Origin: a virus
Length of the DNA stretch: 28,687 nucleotides
Reading direction: 5' to 3' (one strand)
Virus record (IMG/VR): IMGVR_UViG_3300005563_000087
Location: 1-28,687 of that record
Part shown: positions 1 through 6,728 of the stretch, one piece after another
Layout: each line of letters begins with the position of its first letter
Numbering within the stretch: position 1 is the stretch's first letter
Program-made: the position numbers and the translations under genes
Notes under the pieces: generated by a model
The model's input: the letters and a program-made list of their open reading frames with translations, nothing else
What the model was told of the DNA's origin: nothing
Databases searched by the model: none

Positions 1-1
1 C

Positions 2-397
2 GGCGTCGACATCGATCGCATTCACCGTAAGCGACCCTTTACGCCAACGGAGCACGAGATCCAATGCGCGTATTTCGATTGGGTGCGTCTGCAATATCCA
101 TACTGCAAGCTGATCTACGCAGTACCGAATGGCTCGAGCAAGAGCATGCCTGCGGCGCTCAAATTCAAGCGCGAGGGATTAACGCCTGGAATGCCGGATG
201 TGAACATCGATATTCCGCGTGGCGACTATCACGGTATGCGCATTGAGTTCAAAAGCGCAAAAGGATTCGTGGCCGATACGCAAAAGGTCGCTCATCAGCA
301 GTTGAATGATGCGGGTTATTGGGTGGTTGTCTGTCGCACCACAGAGGCGGCAATCGAGGCCACCAAAGCCTATCTCGGCGAATGGCGGTGGCAGTAG
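2..397 (+). CDS. VRR-NUC domain nuclease (5' end outside window)
   Basis: The frame is open from base 2 with no stop, so the true start lies upstream and the GTG at 83 is internal. The translated region begins PTEHEIQCAYFDW, the usual N-terminal helix of a VRR-NUC protein, and continues with PNGSSK, LTPGMPDVNI and MRIEFKSAKG. The PD in GMPD and the E-x-K of IEFK are the PD-(D/E)xK nuclease residues. The end, LNDAGYWVVVCRTTEAA, fits the C-terminal strand and helix of the fold. Stand-alone VRR-NUC proteins are common in phage replication/recombination blocks and are predicted structure-specific DNA nucleases. The following small ORF starts inside this stop codon (TAGTG), which suggests coupling. 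The family assignment is from motif recognition and is strong; the in-vivo substrate is not known. Confidence 0.88.
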   Translation, partial: GVDIDRIHRKRPFTPTEHEIQCAYFDWVRLQYPYCKLIYAVPNGSSKSMPAALKFKREGLTPGMPDVNIDIPRGDYHGMRIEFKSAKGFVADTQKVAHQQLNDAGYWVVVCRTTEAAIEATKAYLGEWRWQ

Positions 398-528
398 TGG
401 GCAAGCAGCGCGAATACCTGTTCAAAGGGCAATGGAGCACATTGCAGGAGATTCAATTGCATGTCATTTGCTCAATTGAGAGCTTGCGTATTTGGGCCGA
501 TCGCTTGCTGGAGTGGCGCTACCGATGA
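397..528 (+). CDS. Small unknown protein, possibly helix-turn-helix (43 aa)
   Basis: A GTG overlaps the nuclease stop codon by one base and opens a 43-residue frame ending at TGA 526-528. An ATG at 382 in the same frame is an alternative start. The protein reads REYLFKGQWSTLQEI, then IESLRIWADRLLEW. This resembles many short phage proteins in which a W-x-T-L-x-E-I helix is followed by a second helix, as in small DNA-binding regulators. The sequence match is loose, so the HTH reading is only inference. Support for a real gene is the tight coupling on its 5' side and the absence of any other gene in 398-550. The product could be a transcription regulator or simply a linker ORF. Confidence 0.45.
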   Translation: MGKQREYLFKGQWSTLQEIQLHVICSIESLRIWADRLLEWRYR

Positions 529-550
529 ATCAACATTGCAAGGGTTCAAC

Positions 551-946
551 ATGAGTGCAGTGATGGGTATGTCTGAAAATAGAACATTGCGTAATGGCGT
601 ACCCAAGGAAGTGGATTGGCGCTTAGAAGAGTGGGCGCGCTGGCGCGGCAAGGTTGGTCAGGAGATGGGCTGGCCGGCAGAGACGCTACTAGCCCGTATC
701 GTCGAATATGGTCCGCTCGGCGCTGGCTCGGCAGGCAAGCCGCCGATTGAGATGCCAGCACCCGTTGCCGAAATCGACAAGATACTAGCGAAGATGCCCG
801 AAACGCTCAGGCTCGTCATCATCTGCTATTACACCACCTGGCAGCCTTTCCCACTTAAAGCTCGAGACTGCCGCATGAGTACGAGCAAATATCGCAACCG
901 ACTGGAGGCAGCACAGTGGTTTGTCTATGCCCGGCTCACAAATTAA
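551..946 (+). CDS. Putative phage late antiterminator (Q-like)
   Basis: I chose the ATG at 551 over upstream in-frame starts because AAGGG lies about seven bases before it; the product is then 131 aa. An N-terminal half rich in W, R and E (WRLEEWARWRG) is followed by a Pro-rich linker near residues 70-80. A C-terminal helical segment then reads IDKILAKMPETLRLVI, a Tyr-rich turn, and STSKYRNRLEAAQWFV. This last part resembles the sigma region 4-like helix-turn-helix of phage antitermination Q-like proteins, and the size fits. The position, directly before the noncoding gap and the head operon, is where Q genes sit in lambdoid and P22-like phages. It would let RNA polymerase read through terminators into the late genes. 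Assignment rests on general pattern and context, not on a diagnostic motif. Confidence 0.6.
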   Translation: MSAVMGMSENRTLRNGVPKEVDWRLEEWARWRGKVGQEMGWPAETLLARIVEYGPLGAGSAGKPPIEMPAPVAEIDKILAKMPETLRLVIICYYTTWQPFPLKARDCRMSTSKYRNRLEAAQWFVYARLTN

Positions 947-1069
947 CTTGATGTTATGTCTTTTCAGAGCACAATTATTACTGCTGGAATCTATTCACAG
1001 CAGCCACCACCCGCAATGCTATTTAGCGCCACAAATACGTGATAGGCGGCGAAGCGTGGCTTTTATCCA
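947..1069 (+). other. Noncoding gap, probable late-promoter region
   Basis: This is a 123-base gap between the putative antiterminator and the next small gene. It is the only sizeable gap near the start of the late operon, so a Q-controlled late promoter and its pause site would be expected here. A TTGATG at 950-955 followed after 17 bases by ACAATT is the best hexamer pair I can see; the -10 match is poor. No strong hairpin with a T-run is present. The regulatory role is inferred from position only. Confidence 0.35.
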
Positions 1070-1189
1070 ATGACCCAACCCAAGACTGAAACACTGGCTG
1101 ACTTCATCAGCCGAATGCTTAAGCCTGCGAGCAAGCCCGCGCCAAAGCGCCGCACCTTTGCGGAATATCGCAAGCAGAGGAAAGCATGA
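1070..1189 (+). CDS. Small basic unknown protein (39 aa)
   Basis: An ATG at 1070 opens a 39-residue frame that ends in TGA 1187-1189. It overlaps the start of the GroES-like gene as ATGA, a typical coupled junction. The protein has an acidic/hydrophobic N-terminus (TLADFISRML) and a Lys/Arg/Pro-rich tail (PASKPAPKRRTFAEYRKQ). Small proteins with this F-A-E-Y-R-K-x-R ending occur at this position in many phages. No function is known to me. No clear ribosome binding site precedes it, so the call relies on the overlap, the phage-like composition and the lack of any competing frame. Confidence 0.6.
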   Translation: MTQPKTETLADFISRMLKPASKPAPKRRTFAEYRKQRKA

Positions 1190-1587
1190 GCACAAGTGGT
1201 GTGCGCATAGAGCGCAAGCGCAATGATTGGGTGGATGCTGGCGCTACAATTCGCCCATTGCGTGATCGCATCGTGGTCAAACCACTGAACTGGACTCCAA
1301 GCAAAATCATCTTTATTGCAGGTGATGAGCGAAAGCCATTACGCGGTGAGGTTATTGCTGTCGGCCCTGGCGCGTATCAGAAGCGCTACTACAAAGACCT
1401 CAAGGGCGAAACCTACAAGGTAGGCGAGACCGGTCGAGTCATTCCCACGGAAGTGAAAGTGGGAGATGTGGTCGAGCTCGGAGGCCTGGAGCTAAACGGC
1501 TACGACTTCCCGCAGATCGTCATCGGCACGGAGGTGCATGTGATCTGTCAGGAAGCGGATGTCTGCGGAATTGTCGAGCCTCAGTAA
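1186..1587 (+). CDS. Phage-encoded GroES-like co-chaperonin
   Basis: The 133-aa product aligns by eye over its whole core with GroES (cpn10). TIRPLRDRIVVKPL at residues 21-34 matches the conserved first strand. SKIIFIAGD at 39-47 sits where the GroES mobile loop carries its hydrophobic GroEL-binding triplet (IVL in E. coli, here IIF). LRGEVIAVGPG at 52-62, VKVGDVVEL and the final EVHVICQEADVCGIVE match the remaining strands. It is longer than bacterial GroES (about 97 aa): it has about 20 extra N-terminal residues and an extra Tyr/Lys-rich segment of similar size at about 63-83, near the roof loop. It lies just upstream of the terminase and head genes and overlaps both neighbours. It probably caps host GroEL during folding of a phage capsid protein, as T4 gp31 does; that role is inference. 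Confidence 0.88.
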   Translation: MSTSGVRIERKRNDWVDAGATIRPLRDRIVVKPLNWTPSKIIFIAGDERKPLRGEVIAVGPGAYQKRYYKDLKGETYKVGETGRVIPTEVKVGDVVELGGLELNGYDFPQIVIGTEVHVICQEADVCGIVEPQ

Positions 1588-1969
1588 CACGGCAATGGCA
1601 GCTCCCCCGCCCCCCAAAGAAACGCAATGGAAGCCTGGACAGTCAGGCAACCCTGGCGGTCGTCCAGTTGCCGCGCGTACACGACTCACAGCGGCATTCC
1701 TCAACAAGCTTGCCGAAGACTTTGATACGCACGGCAAGAAAGCGATTGAGAATTGCCGCAAAGATAATCCAGCAGCCTACATCAAAGCGATTGCGGCGCT
1801 GTGTCCCAAAGAGATCGAACTGAAGCGGCCCATGGAAGACATGGCGACCGAGGAACTGATTGCAGCCCTTAACGCCCTCACAAGCTATCTCGCTAGCCAA
1901 GGCGATCAAAGCGGAACTGGCGAAGCGGGAAGCCGAGAACAAGCTCTCGAGCTACCAACCGTACAATAA
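1559..1969 (+). CDS. Probable small terminase subunit (DUF5681-like N-terminus)
   Basis: The N-terminus contains WKPGQSGNPGGRP at residues 24-36, the hallmark of DUF5681-type phage proteins usually found directly before large terminase genes. It is followed by helical segments (RTRLTAAFLNKLAEDF, NPAAYIKAIAAL) and an acidic/Gln-rich tail. The start at 1559 is preceded by AGGA five to eight bases away, whereas the later ATG at 1595 has no such site, so 1559 is preferred although it overlaps the GroES-like gene by 29 bases. As a small terminase it would bind the packaging site on phage DNA and regulate the large subunit. The immediate TerL neighbour and the 110-base overlap with it support this. 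No DNA-binding motif can be confirmed by eye. Confidence 0.75.
   Translation: MSAELSSLSNTAMAAPPPPKETQWKPGQSGNPGGRPVAARTRLTAAFLNKLAEDFDTHGKKAIENCRKDNPAAYIKAIAALCPKEIELKRPMEDMATEELIAALNALTSYLASQGDQSGTGEAGSREQALELPTVQ
1850..1854 (+). promoter_or_regulatory. Shine-Dalgarno site that decides the TerL TTG start
   Basis: GAGGA ends five bases before TTG 1860-1862, inside the small terminase gene. The large terminase frame has no ATG ahead of its ATPase motifs, so this site is the main support for the unusual TTG start. Confidence 0.6.
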
Positions 1970-3266
1970 GCAGGACGACTTTCACGCCGCGGGTGCTGAG
2001 TACCGCGAACGCCTGCTAATGGCGGGCAACCAATTAGGCAAGACGCTAGCGGCTGGCTTTGAATATGCGATGCATGCCACGGGTCGTTATCCCGATTGGT
2101 GGAAAGGCAGGCGTTTCGATAAGCCGATCATCGGTTGGATAGCAGGTATCACAGGCGAGTCCACCCGCGATAATCCACAGCGTATTTTGCTGGGTCGTCC
2201 AAATGAGTTCGGCACGGGCGCAATTCCTAAAGATGCGCTGATCGATGTCACCCCTGCGCGTGGTCAGCCTGATCTACAGGACTCGATCACCGTAAGACAT
2301 GCAAGCGGTGGTGTATCGCATATTGGCCTTAAGTCTTACGAGAAAGGCCGTGAGAAGTGGCAGGGCGAGACATTGGACCTTGTGTGGTTCGATGAGGAGC
2401 CGCCCCTTGATGTGTACACCGAAGGTTTAACGCGCACTAATGCGACTGGCGGCATGGTGTTTACGACCTTCACGCCGCTCTTGGGCATGTCCGAAGTCGT
2501 CAAGCGCTTCCTATTGGACAAGGTTCCGGGCACGCACGTGACCCAAATGACGATTGACGATGTAGCGCATTACTCACCGGAACAGCGCACTGCAATCATC
2601 GCGAGCTATCCCGCATTCGAGCGCGATGCCCGCACCAAAGGCATACCGCAGCTCGGTAGTGGCCGAGTCTTCCCGCTTGATGAGGAGGACATCACTTGCA
2701 AGGCGTTCGAGATCCCTGCGCATTGGCCGCAACTCTGCGGCATTGACTTCGGCTGGGATCATCCGAGCGCCGCGGTGCGAATGGCGTGGGATAGAGACAC
2801 CGATGTCCTCTACATCACTGCCACTCATCGGGCTAAAGCACAAACGCCGTTGATGTTTGCAGGCACTGTGAAGCCCTGGGGCGAATGGTTGCCATGGAGC
2901 TGGCCGCACGATGGTTTGCAGCACGATAAGGGCTCAGGCGAGCAGCTAGCGGCTCAATATAGATCTCAGGGATTAAAGCTTATGCCACAGCGTGCAACGT
3001 TTGAAGACGGCACGAATGGCCTTGAGGCTGGCGTAATGGAGATGCTGGATCGCATGAATACTGGGCGCTTGCAGGTGTTTTCTCATCTGCGCGACTGGTT
3101 CGAAGAATTCAATCTGTTTCACAGGAAAGATGGCCTCATAGTGAAATCGAATGACGATCTGCTCTCAGCAACCCGTTATGCCATGATGATGAAGCGATTT
3201 GCGATCGTTAAGCCTGTGAAAGTGCATCGACAGGCGCCGGTGGGCGCTGGCTCGTGGATGACATGA
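1860..3266 (+). CDS. Terminase large subunit (packaging ATPase/nuclease)
   Basis: The 468-aa protein is the phage DNA-packaging motor. MAGNQLGKT at residues 54-62 is Walker A. LDLVWFDEEP at 172-181 is Walker B with the catalytic Glu, and FTTFTP at about 201 fits the coupling motif. LCGIDFGWDHPSAAV near 292-306 carries the first Asp of the RNase H-like nuclease, and the C-terminal DDLLSATRYAMMM is the usual closing helix. The N-terminal segment QPYNKQDDFHAAG is typical for podoviral large terminases and needs to be translated, which favours the TTG start at 1860. The gene overlaps the small terminase by 110 bases and the next ORF by four (ATGA). It works at the portal vertex with the portal protein encoded downstream. 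Confidence 0.93.
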   Translation: MQPLTPSQAISLAKAIKAELAKREAENKLSSYQPYNKQDDFHAAGAEYRERLLMAGNQLGKTLAAGFEYAMHATGRYPDWWKGRRFDKPIIGWIAGITGESTRDNPQRILLGRPNEFGTGAIPKDALIDVTPARGQPDLQDSITVRHASGGVSHIGLKSYEKGREKWQGETLDLVWFDEEPPLDVYTEGLTRTNATGGMVFTTFTPLLGMSEVVKRFLLDKVPGTHVTQMTIDDVAHYSPEQRTAIIASYPAFERDARTKGIPQLGSGRVFPLDEEDITCKAFEIPAHWPQLCGIDFGWDHPSAAVRMAWDRDTDVLYITATHRAKAQTPLMFAGTVKPWGEWLPWSWPHDGLQHDKGSGEQLAAQYRSQGLKLMPQRATFEDGTNGLEAGVMEMLDRMNTGRLQVFSHLRDWFEEFNLFHRKDGLIVKSNDDLLSATRYAMMMKRFAIVKPVKVHRQAPVGAGSWMT

Positions 3267-3568
3267 GCGCGGCTATTATCATCAAGCTCATACTCGACAA
3301 CATTTGTCGTTGGATTGAGGCCAAGGCTGAGTATGTTGAGGGAACTTATTACAGTGCTGTCGCAAAGGCGCGTTGGTTAAACTGGATGAATGTTCCTGGT
3401 AAGAACGGTCGATATTACCAACTGATCATTCGCCTTCCTTCTTACGCATGGGCCTATCGCATCAACACGGATGAGTTCGGCTGGATGCAGAGAGCGATAT
3501 TTTGGCGCAGCTCTAATGCAGCGCATTTTCGCGGCTGGTCAGTTCAAAAGCTGATGCCCTTGTCGTGA
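3263..3568 (+). CDS. Unknown protein between terminase and portal (101 aa)
   Basis: The ATG at 3263 overlaps the terminase stop as ATGA and is preferred over the GTG at 3254. The product starts with an amphipathic/hydrophobic helix (AAIIIKLILDNICRWIEAKAEY) and continues Trp- and Tyr-rich (ARWLNWMNVPG, RYYQLIIRLPSYAWAYR). The stop overlaps the portal start (GTGA). I do not recognise the family. Translational coupling on both sides suggests a head or packaging role, but nothing in the sequence proves it. Confidence 0.65.
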   Translation: MSAAIIIKLILDNICRWIEAKAEYVEGTYYSAVAKARWLNWMNVPGKNGRYYQLIIRLPSYAWAYRINTDEFGWMQRAIFWRSSNAAHFRGWSVQKLMPLS

Positions 3569-5700
3569 GCGAATCGAATCAGTCGATCATTGACGAGTGC
3601 ATGGAACGACTGCGGATTGCGATTGATGCCGAGAGTACGAACCGCCAGAATGCTGTTGACGACATCAAGTTCTCCCTGAACATTGAAGGGAATGAGCAGT
3701 GGGATGATGCGGCCATTCGCTCCCGTGGTCTCAATCGTCCCATGCTCACGATCAATCACACCGACACTTTTGTGCGCCGGGTGTGTAACAACCTGAGGCA
3801 GCAGCGACCGCGTATTAAGGTCCATCCGATCAACGATGGAGCCGACCTAAAGACCGCCGAGGTAATCCAGGGCCTTATTAGGCACATCGAGAACAATAGC
3901 TCGAGCTCTGCTGACCTGGCCTATGACACGGGCGCTGAATGCGCCGTACGTGGCGGCTGGGGCTACTGGCGCGTTTGCACGAAGTATGTCGAGGACCGTT
4001 CCTTCGATCAAGAGATCTATCTGGATGAGATCTCGAATCAATTCACGGTATACATGGACCCCGCTGCGATTAGCCCCGATGGGTCAGATGCTCAATGGGT
4101 TGTCGTGACGGATATGATGAAGATCGATGACGCACGCGGTCAGGGCTATGACAGCGGCATCGAGTTAGCGGGATTGGGAGATGCGCCAGCCGAATGGGTG
4201 AGCCGAAATGGCAGTCAGATCACTCATGTACGCATTGCAGAGTATTTTCGCATTGTGCAAAAGCCTGAGACGCTCTATCAGATGAGCGACGGCAGCACTC
4301 GCTTTGCATCTGATCTGCCATCGGCTGAGAGCATGCAAGCCAGTGGCTATCAAATCGCCACCGATAAGGATGGTAAGCAGATTTCTCGCTCCTCGTTCAA
4401 GCGCAAGGTGGAATGGTTCAAGCTCAACTGCGCAAAGGTTCTTGAGAAAAAGGAGTGGGCGGGAAAATACATTCCGGTCGTTCGATGCGAGGGCCGACGC
4501 CTGAACATCGAAGGCAAGATCATGCGGCAGGGCATGGTGCGTCAGCTCAAAGATCCGGCCCGCATGTACAACTACTGGCGCACGACGGAAACAGAGCGCT
4601 ATGCGCTGGCGCCTAAAGCACCATGGTTGATGGCCGAAGGTCAGGCCGAGGGCTACGAACAAGAATGGGACAGCGCTAACCAGGCGACCTATTCGCGGCT
4701 CACTTATAAGCCCGTCACGGGCACGAATGGCGAGCTATTGCCGCCGCCGCAGAGACAAGCGCCTGTACCGATTGAATCAGGCATGGCAACCGCCGCGCAG
4801 GGTGCGGAGCATGACTTGCTTGCAGTTGCCGGCATGTCGCAAGAGCCTGGCATGGATAAGCAGGGCGAGGTGATCTCGGGCCGCGCAATACGTCAGCGTC
4901 AAGCGATGTCGGATATCAGTCACTTCGATTTCTACGACAACCAGACGCGCTCCATTTGTTTCACTGGCTGCATTCTGTTGGATCTCATTCCAAAGATTTA
5001 CGACACGCAGCGCATGATCCGCATCATCGGCGAGGATGGGTTACCTCAGTCGGCGGTGCTGAATGAAAAGCAGATTGATCCGGTCACGCAGGGGGTCATC
5101 AAGGTCAAGAATGATATCACTGTGGGCTATTACGATGTTGTGATGGATACGGGCCCTGGTTATCAGACTAAACGCCAGGAGGGCTCGGAGACACTGTTGG
5201 GCCTCTTGAGCACTGAATTAGGCAAGAAGATTGCCGCGGTGGCTGATGATGTCGTTGTTAGACAATTGGATGTCAATGGTGCAAGCGATATTGCCGACCG
5301 ATTGGCGGCTGCCAATCCAATGTCGCAGATCGATAAACAATCTGACGTTCCACCGCAAGCGCAAATGCTCATCAAGAGTCTGCAACAGCAGCTCGATCAG
5401 ATGCAGAAACACGCTATGGCGCTCGAACTCGAGCTTAAGACCAAGCAAGGCATTGAGCACGGCTGGATGGCAGTGGAGCGCGAAAAGGCAGGTCTTAAAG
5501 CTAAGACCGATGACGCCAATTCGAAGCGCGACTTCGAAGGCTGGATGCATGAGGTCGAAGTTAATTCGGTCACGAAGCGCGATGTGGCTGAAATACAGGT
5601 CGCAGGCTCATTGCTCAACACTCATGTTGAAGCAGAGCACGACAAACAAGCCGCGAAAGCCCTGATCAATAAGGGCGTCAAGACCGAAACGGTCCAGTAA
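3565..5700 (+). CDS. Portal protein, P22 gp1-like
   Basis: At 711 aa it is close to the P22 portal (725 aa). The N-terminal region LNRPMLTINHTDTFVRRVCNNLRQQRPRI has the N-R-P-x-x-T-x-N-x-x-x-x-x-V-R-x-V-x-N signature of P22-type portals. A GWGYWRV segment at about 130 and VYMDPAAISPDGSDAQWV at about 160 are also family hallmarks. GQAEGYEQEWDSANQ and SGRAIRQRQ near the centre belong to the stem/clip region. The C-terminus is Gln/Lys-rich and probably coiled-coil (QQQLDQMQKHAMALELELK), as in the barrel of P22-like portals. Twelve copies form the DNA channel and dock the terminase. The GTG start overlaps the previous stop by four bases (GTGA). Confidence 0.92.
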   Translation: MSESNQSIIDECMERLRIAIDAESTNRQNAVDDIKFSLNIEGNEQWDDAAIRSRGLNRPMLTINHTDTFVRRVCNNLRQQRPRIKVHPINDGADLKTAEVIQGLIRHIENNSSSSADLAYDTGAECAVRGGWGYWRVCTKYVEDRSFDQEIYLDEISNQFTVYMDPAAISPDGSDAQWVVVTDMMKIDDARGQGYDSGIELAGLGDAPAEWVSRNGSQITHVRIAEYFRIVQKPETLYQMSDGSTRFASDLPSAESMQASGYQIATDKDGKQISRSSFKRKVEWFKLNCAKVLEKKEWAGKYIPVVRCEGRRLNIEGKIMRQGMVRQLKDPARMYNYWRTTETERYALAPKAPWLMAEGQAEGYEQEWDSANQATYSRLTYKPVTGTNGELLPPPQRQAPVPIESGMATAAQGAEHDLLAVAGMSQEPGMDKQGEVISGRAIRQRQAMSDISHFDFYDNQTRSICFTGCILLDLIPKIYDTQRMIRIIGEDGLPQSAVLNEKQIDPVTQGVIKVKNDITVGYYDVVMDTGPGYQTKRQEGSETLLGLLSTELGKKIAAVADDVVVRQLDVNGASDIADRLAAANPMSQIDKQSDVPPQAQMLIKSLQQQLDQMQKHAMALELELKTKQGIEHGWMAVEREKAGLKAKTDDANSKRDFEGWMHEVEVNSVTKRDVAEIQVAGSLLNTHVEAEHDKQAAKALINKGVKTETVQ

Positions 5701-5806
5701 TCACCGATTGAATTTGTAGCGTCTTGCTGGGATGGCATCCAGCGAGATGGAGATCCTATTGCCCGTTACCTGAGCGCGTCAGGGGCTTGTATTCGTGGAG
5801 TAATCC
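5701..5806 (+). other. Noncoding gap with small imperfect hairpin
   Basis: A gap of 106 bases lies between portal and scaffold, unusual in this tightly packed operon. GCTGGGATGGCATCCAGC near 5724 can fold into a seven-pair stem with one bulge, but no T-run follows, so it is not a simple terminator. GGAG seven bases before 5807 serves the scaffold gene. It may hold a processing or weak promoter site; I see no clear one. Confidence 0.4.
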
Positions 5807-6706
5807 ATGGCGATTGAAGTGATAGACCAGAGTGAACTTGCCAATTCGTATTTGAAAGAGAAGGCGGCTGTTGAGCCTGTGCCGATCGTTGGATCGGGAG
5901 AGGATAAGATTGAGGCAGCGCCTAAAGATCCAGAAGTCGATGCTGAAGGCAAGCGCGAGCGAAAGCAGCCGAAGCCGGTTCAACCTCGTATTGATGAACT
6001 CACCCGAAAGGCCAAGGAATCGGATGAGTTTGCTCAGAACGAATACAACCTGCGATTAGCCGCCGAGAAGCGCGCACGTGATCTCGAAGAGCAATTAGCG
6101 CGGGCCAAACCCGTGGAAGCTCCGAAAGAAGACGCGGAACCCAAGCCTGAAGACTTCGAAGATGCGATCAAATACGCAAAGGCACTGACCACCTGGACTG
6201 TCAAACAGGAACGCAAAGCTTGGGAAGCTGAGCAAGCGCAGATTCGATCGAGAGAGGCAGAAAACACACGCGCTCGTGAGTTTCGAGCAGCAGTTGAAAA
6301 ACTAGCTGAAGAGATTCCAGATGCTATCGAGGTGTTAGAAGCCGCCGAATTTCCGGCAGCAGGTCATATTTTGACCGCCATCTCGGAATCAGATCAAAGC
6401 GCACGCTTGGCATATCACTTTGCGACGCATCCTGAAGAGCTTGAGAAGCTAAACAAGCTCTCGCCGATCAAGGCCATTGCGGCCATCGGCAAATTAGAGA
6501 CTCAACTGGAAAAAAAAACCGAAGTGAAGGCGGAAACGCCCGAGCCCAAGGTAAATGGCTCCATTGAGCGCTCCAAAGCCCCAGAACCCATCACCCCGCT
6601 AAGAAATGCCTCCTCTCCCATCGAGAAAGATCCAGGACAACGGACTTTCGAAGAGGAGAAAGCCATCTATTTGGCCGAGCAGGCGCGCAAGCGGGGAGTT
6701 CACTAA
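5807..6706 (+). CDS. Scaffolding protein, P22 gp8-like
   Basis: A 299-aa, very charged protein between portal and coat, with the size and composition of podoviral scaffolding proteins (P22 gp8 is 303 aa). It has low-complexity Pro/Glu/Lys stretches at about 35-60. Long helices follow: LRLAAEKRARDLEEQLARAK near 83-102, then a stretch with KQERKAWEAEQAQIR and EFRAAVEKLAEEI. The last residues, AIYLAEQARKRGVH, are a basic helix like the coat-binding end of P22 scaffold. It would line the procapsid interior and leave before or during packaging. GGAG lies seven bases before the ATG. A run of nine A at 6510-6518 lies in frame near codon 235. Confidence 0.85.
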   Translation: MAIEVIDQSELANSYLKEKAAVEPVPIVGSGEDKIEAAPKDPEVDAEGKRERKQPKPVQPRIDELTRKAKESDEFAQNEYNLRLAAEKRARDLEEQLARAKPVEAPKEDAEPKPEDFEDAIKYAKALTTWTVKQERKAWEAEQAQIRSREAENTRAREFRAAVEKLAEEIPDAIEVLEAAEFPAAGHILTAISESDQSARLAYHFATHPEELEKLNKLSPIKAIAAIGKLETQLEKKTEVKAETPEPKVNGSIERSKAPEPITPLRNASSPIEKDPGQRTFEEEKAIYLAEQARKRGVH

Positions 6707-6728
6707 CACGCATTAGGAATCTCTCACC

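Noticed and set aside
525-554. Nine-codon frame starting ATG 525
   Set aside because: Far too short; it merely links two stop/start overlaps between the small ORF and the antiterminator gene.
950-978. Sigma-70 promoter before the late operon
   Set aside because: The -35-like TTGATG is paired with a poor -10 (ACAATT); not convincing enough to annotate as a promoter.
4165-4662. 165-aa reverse-strand frame inside the portal gene
   Set aside because: It lies wholly inside a confidently assigned portal gene, shows no family motif and has no operon context.
5231-5665. 144-aa + strand frame inside the portal gene
   Set aside because: Shadow of the portal C-terminus in another frame, with Arg/Ser-rich random composition.
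5724-5741. Hairpin in the portal-scaffold gap as terminator
   Set aside because: Seven pairs with a bulge and no following T-run; an intrinsic terminator is not supported.
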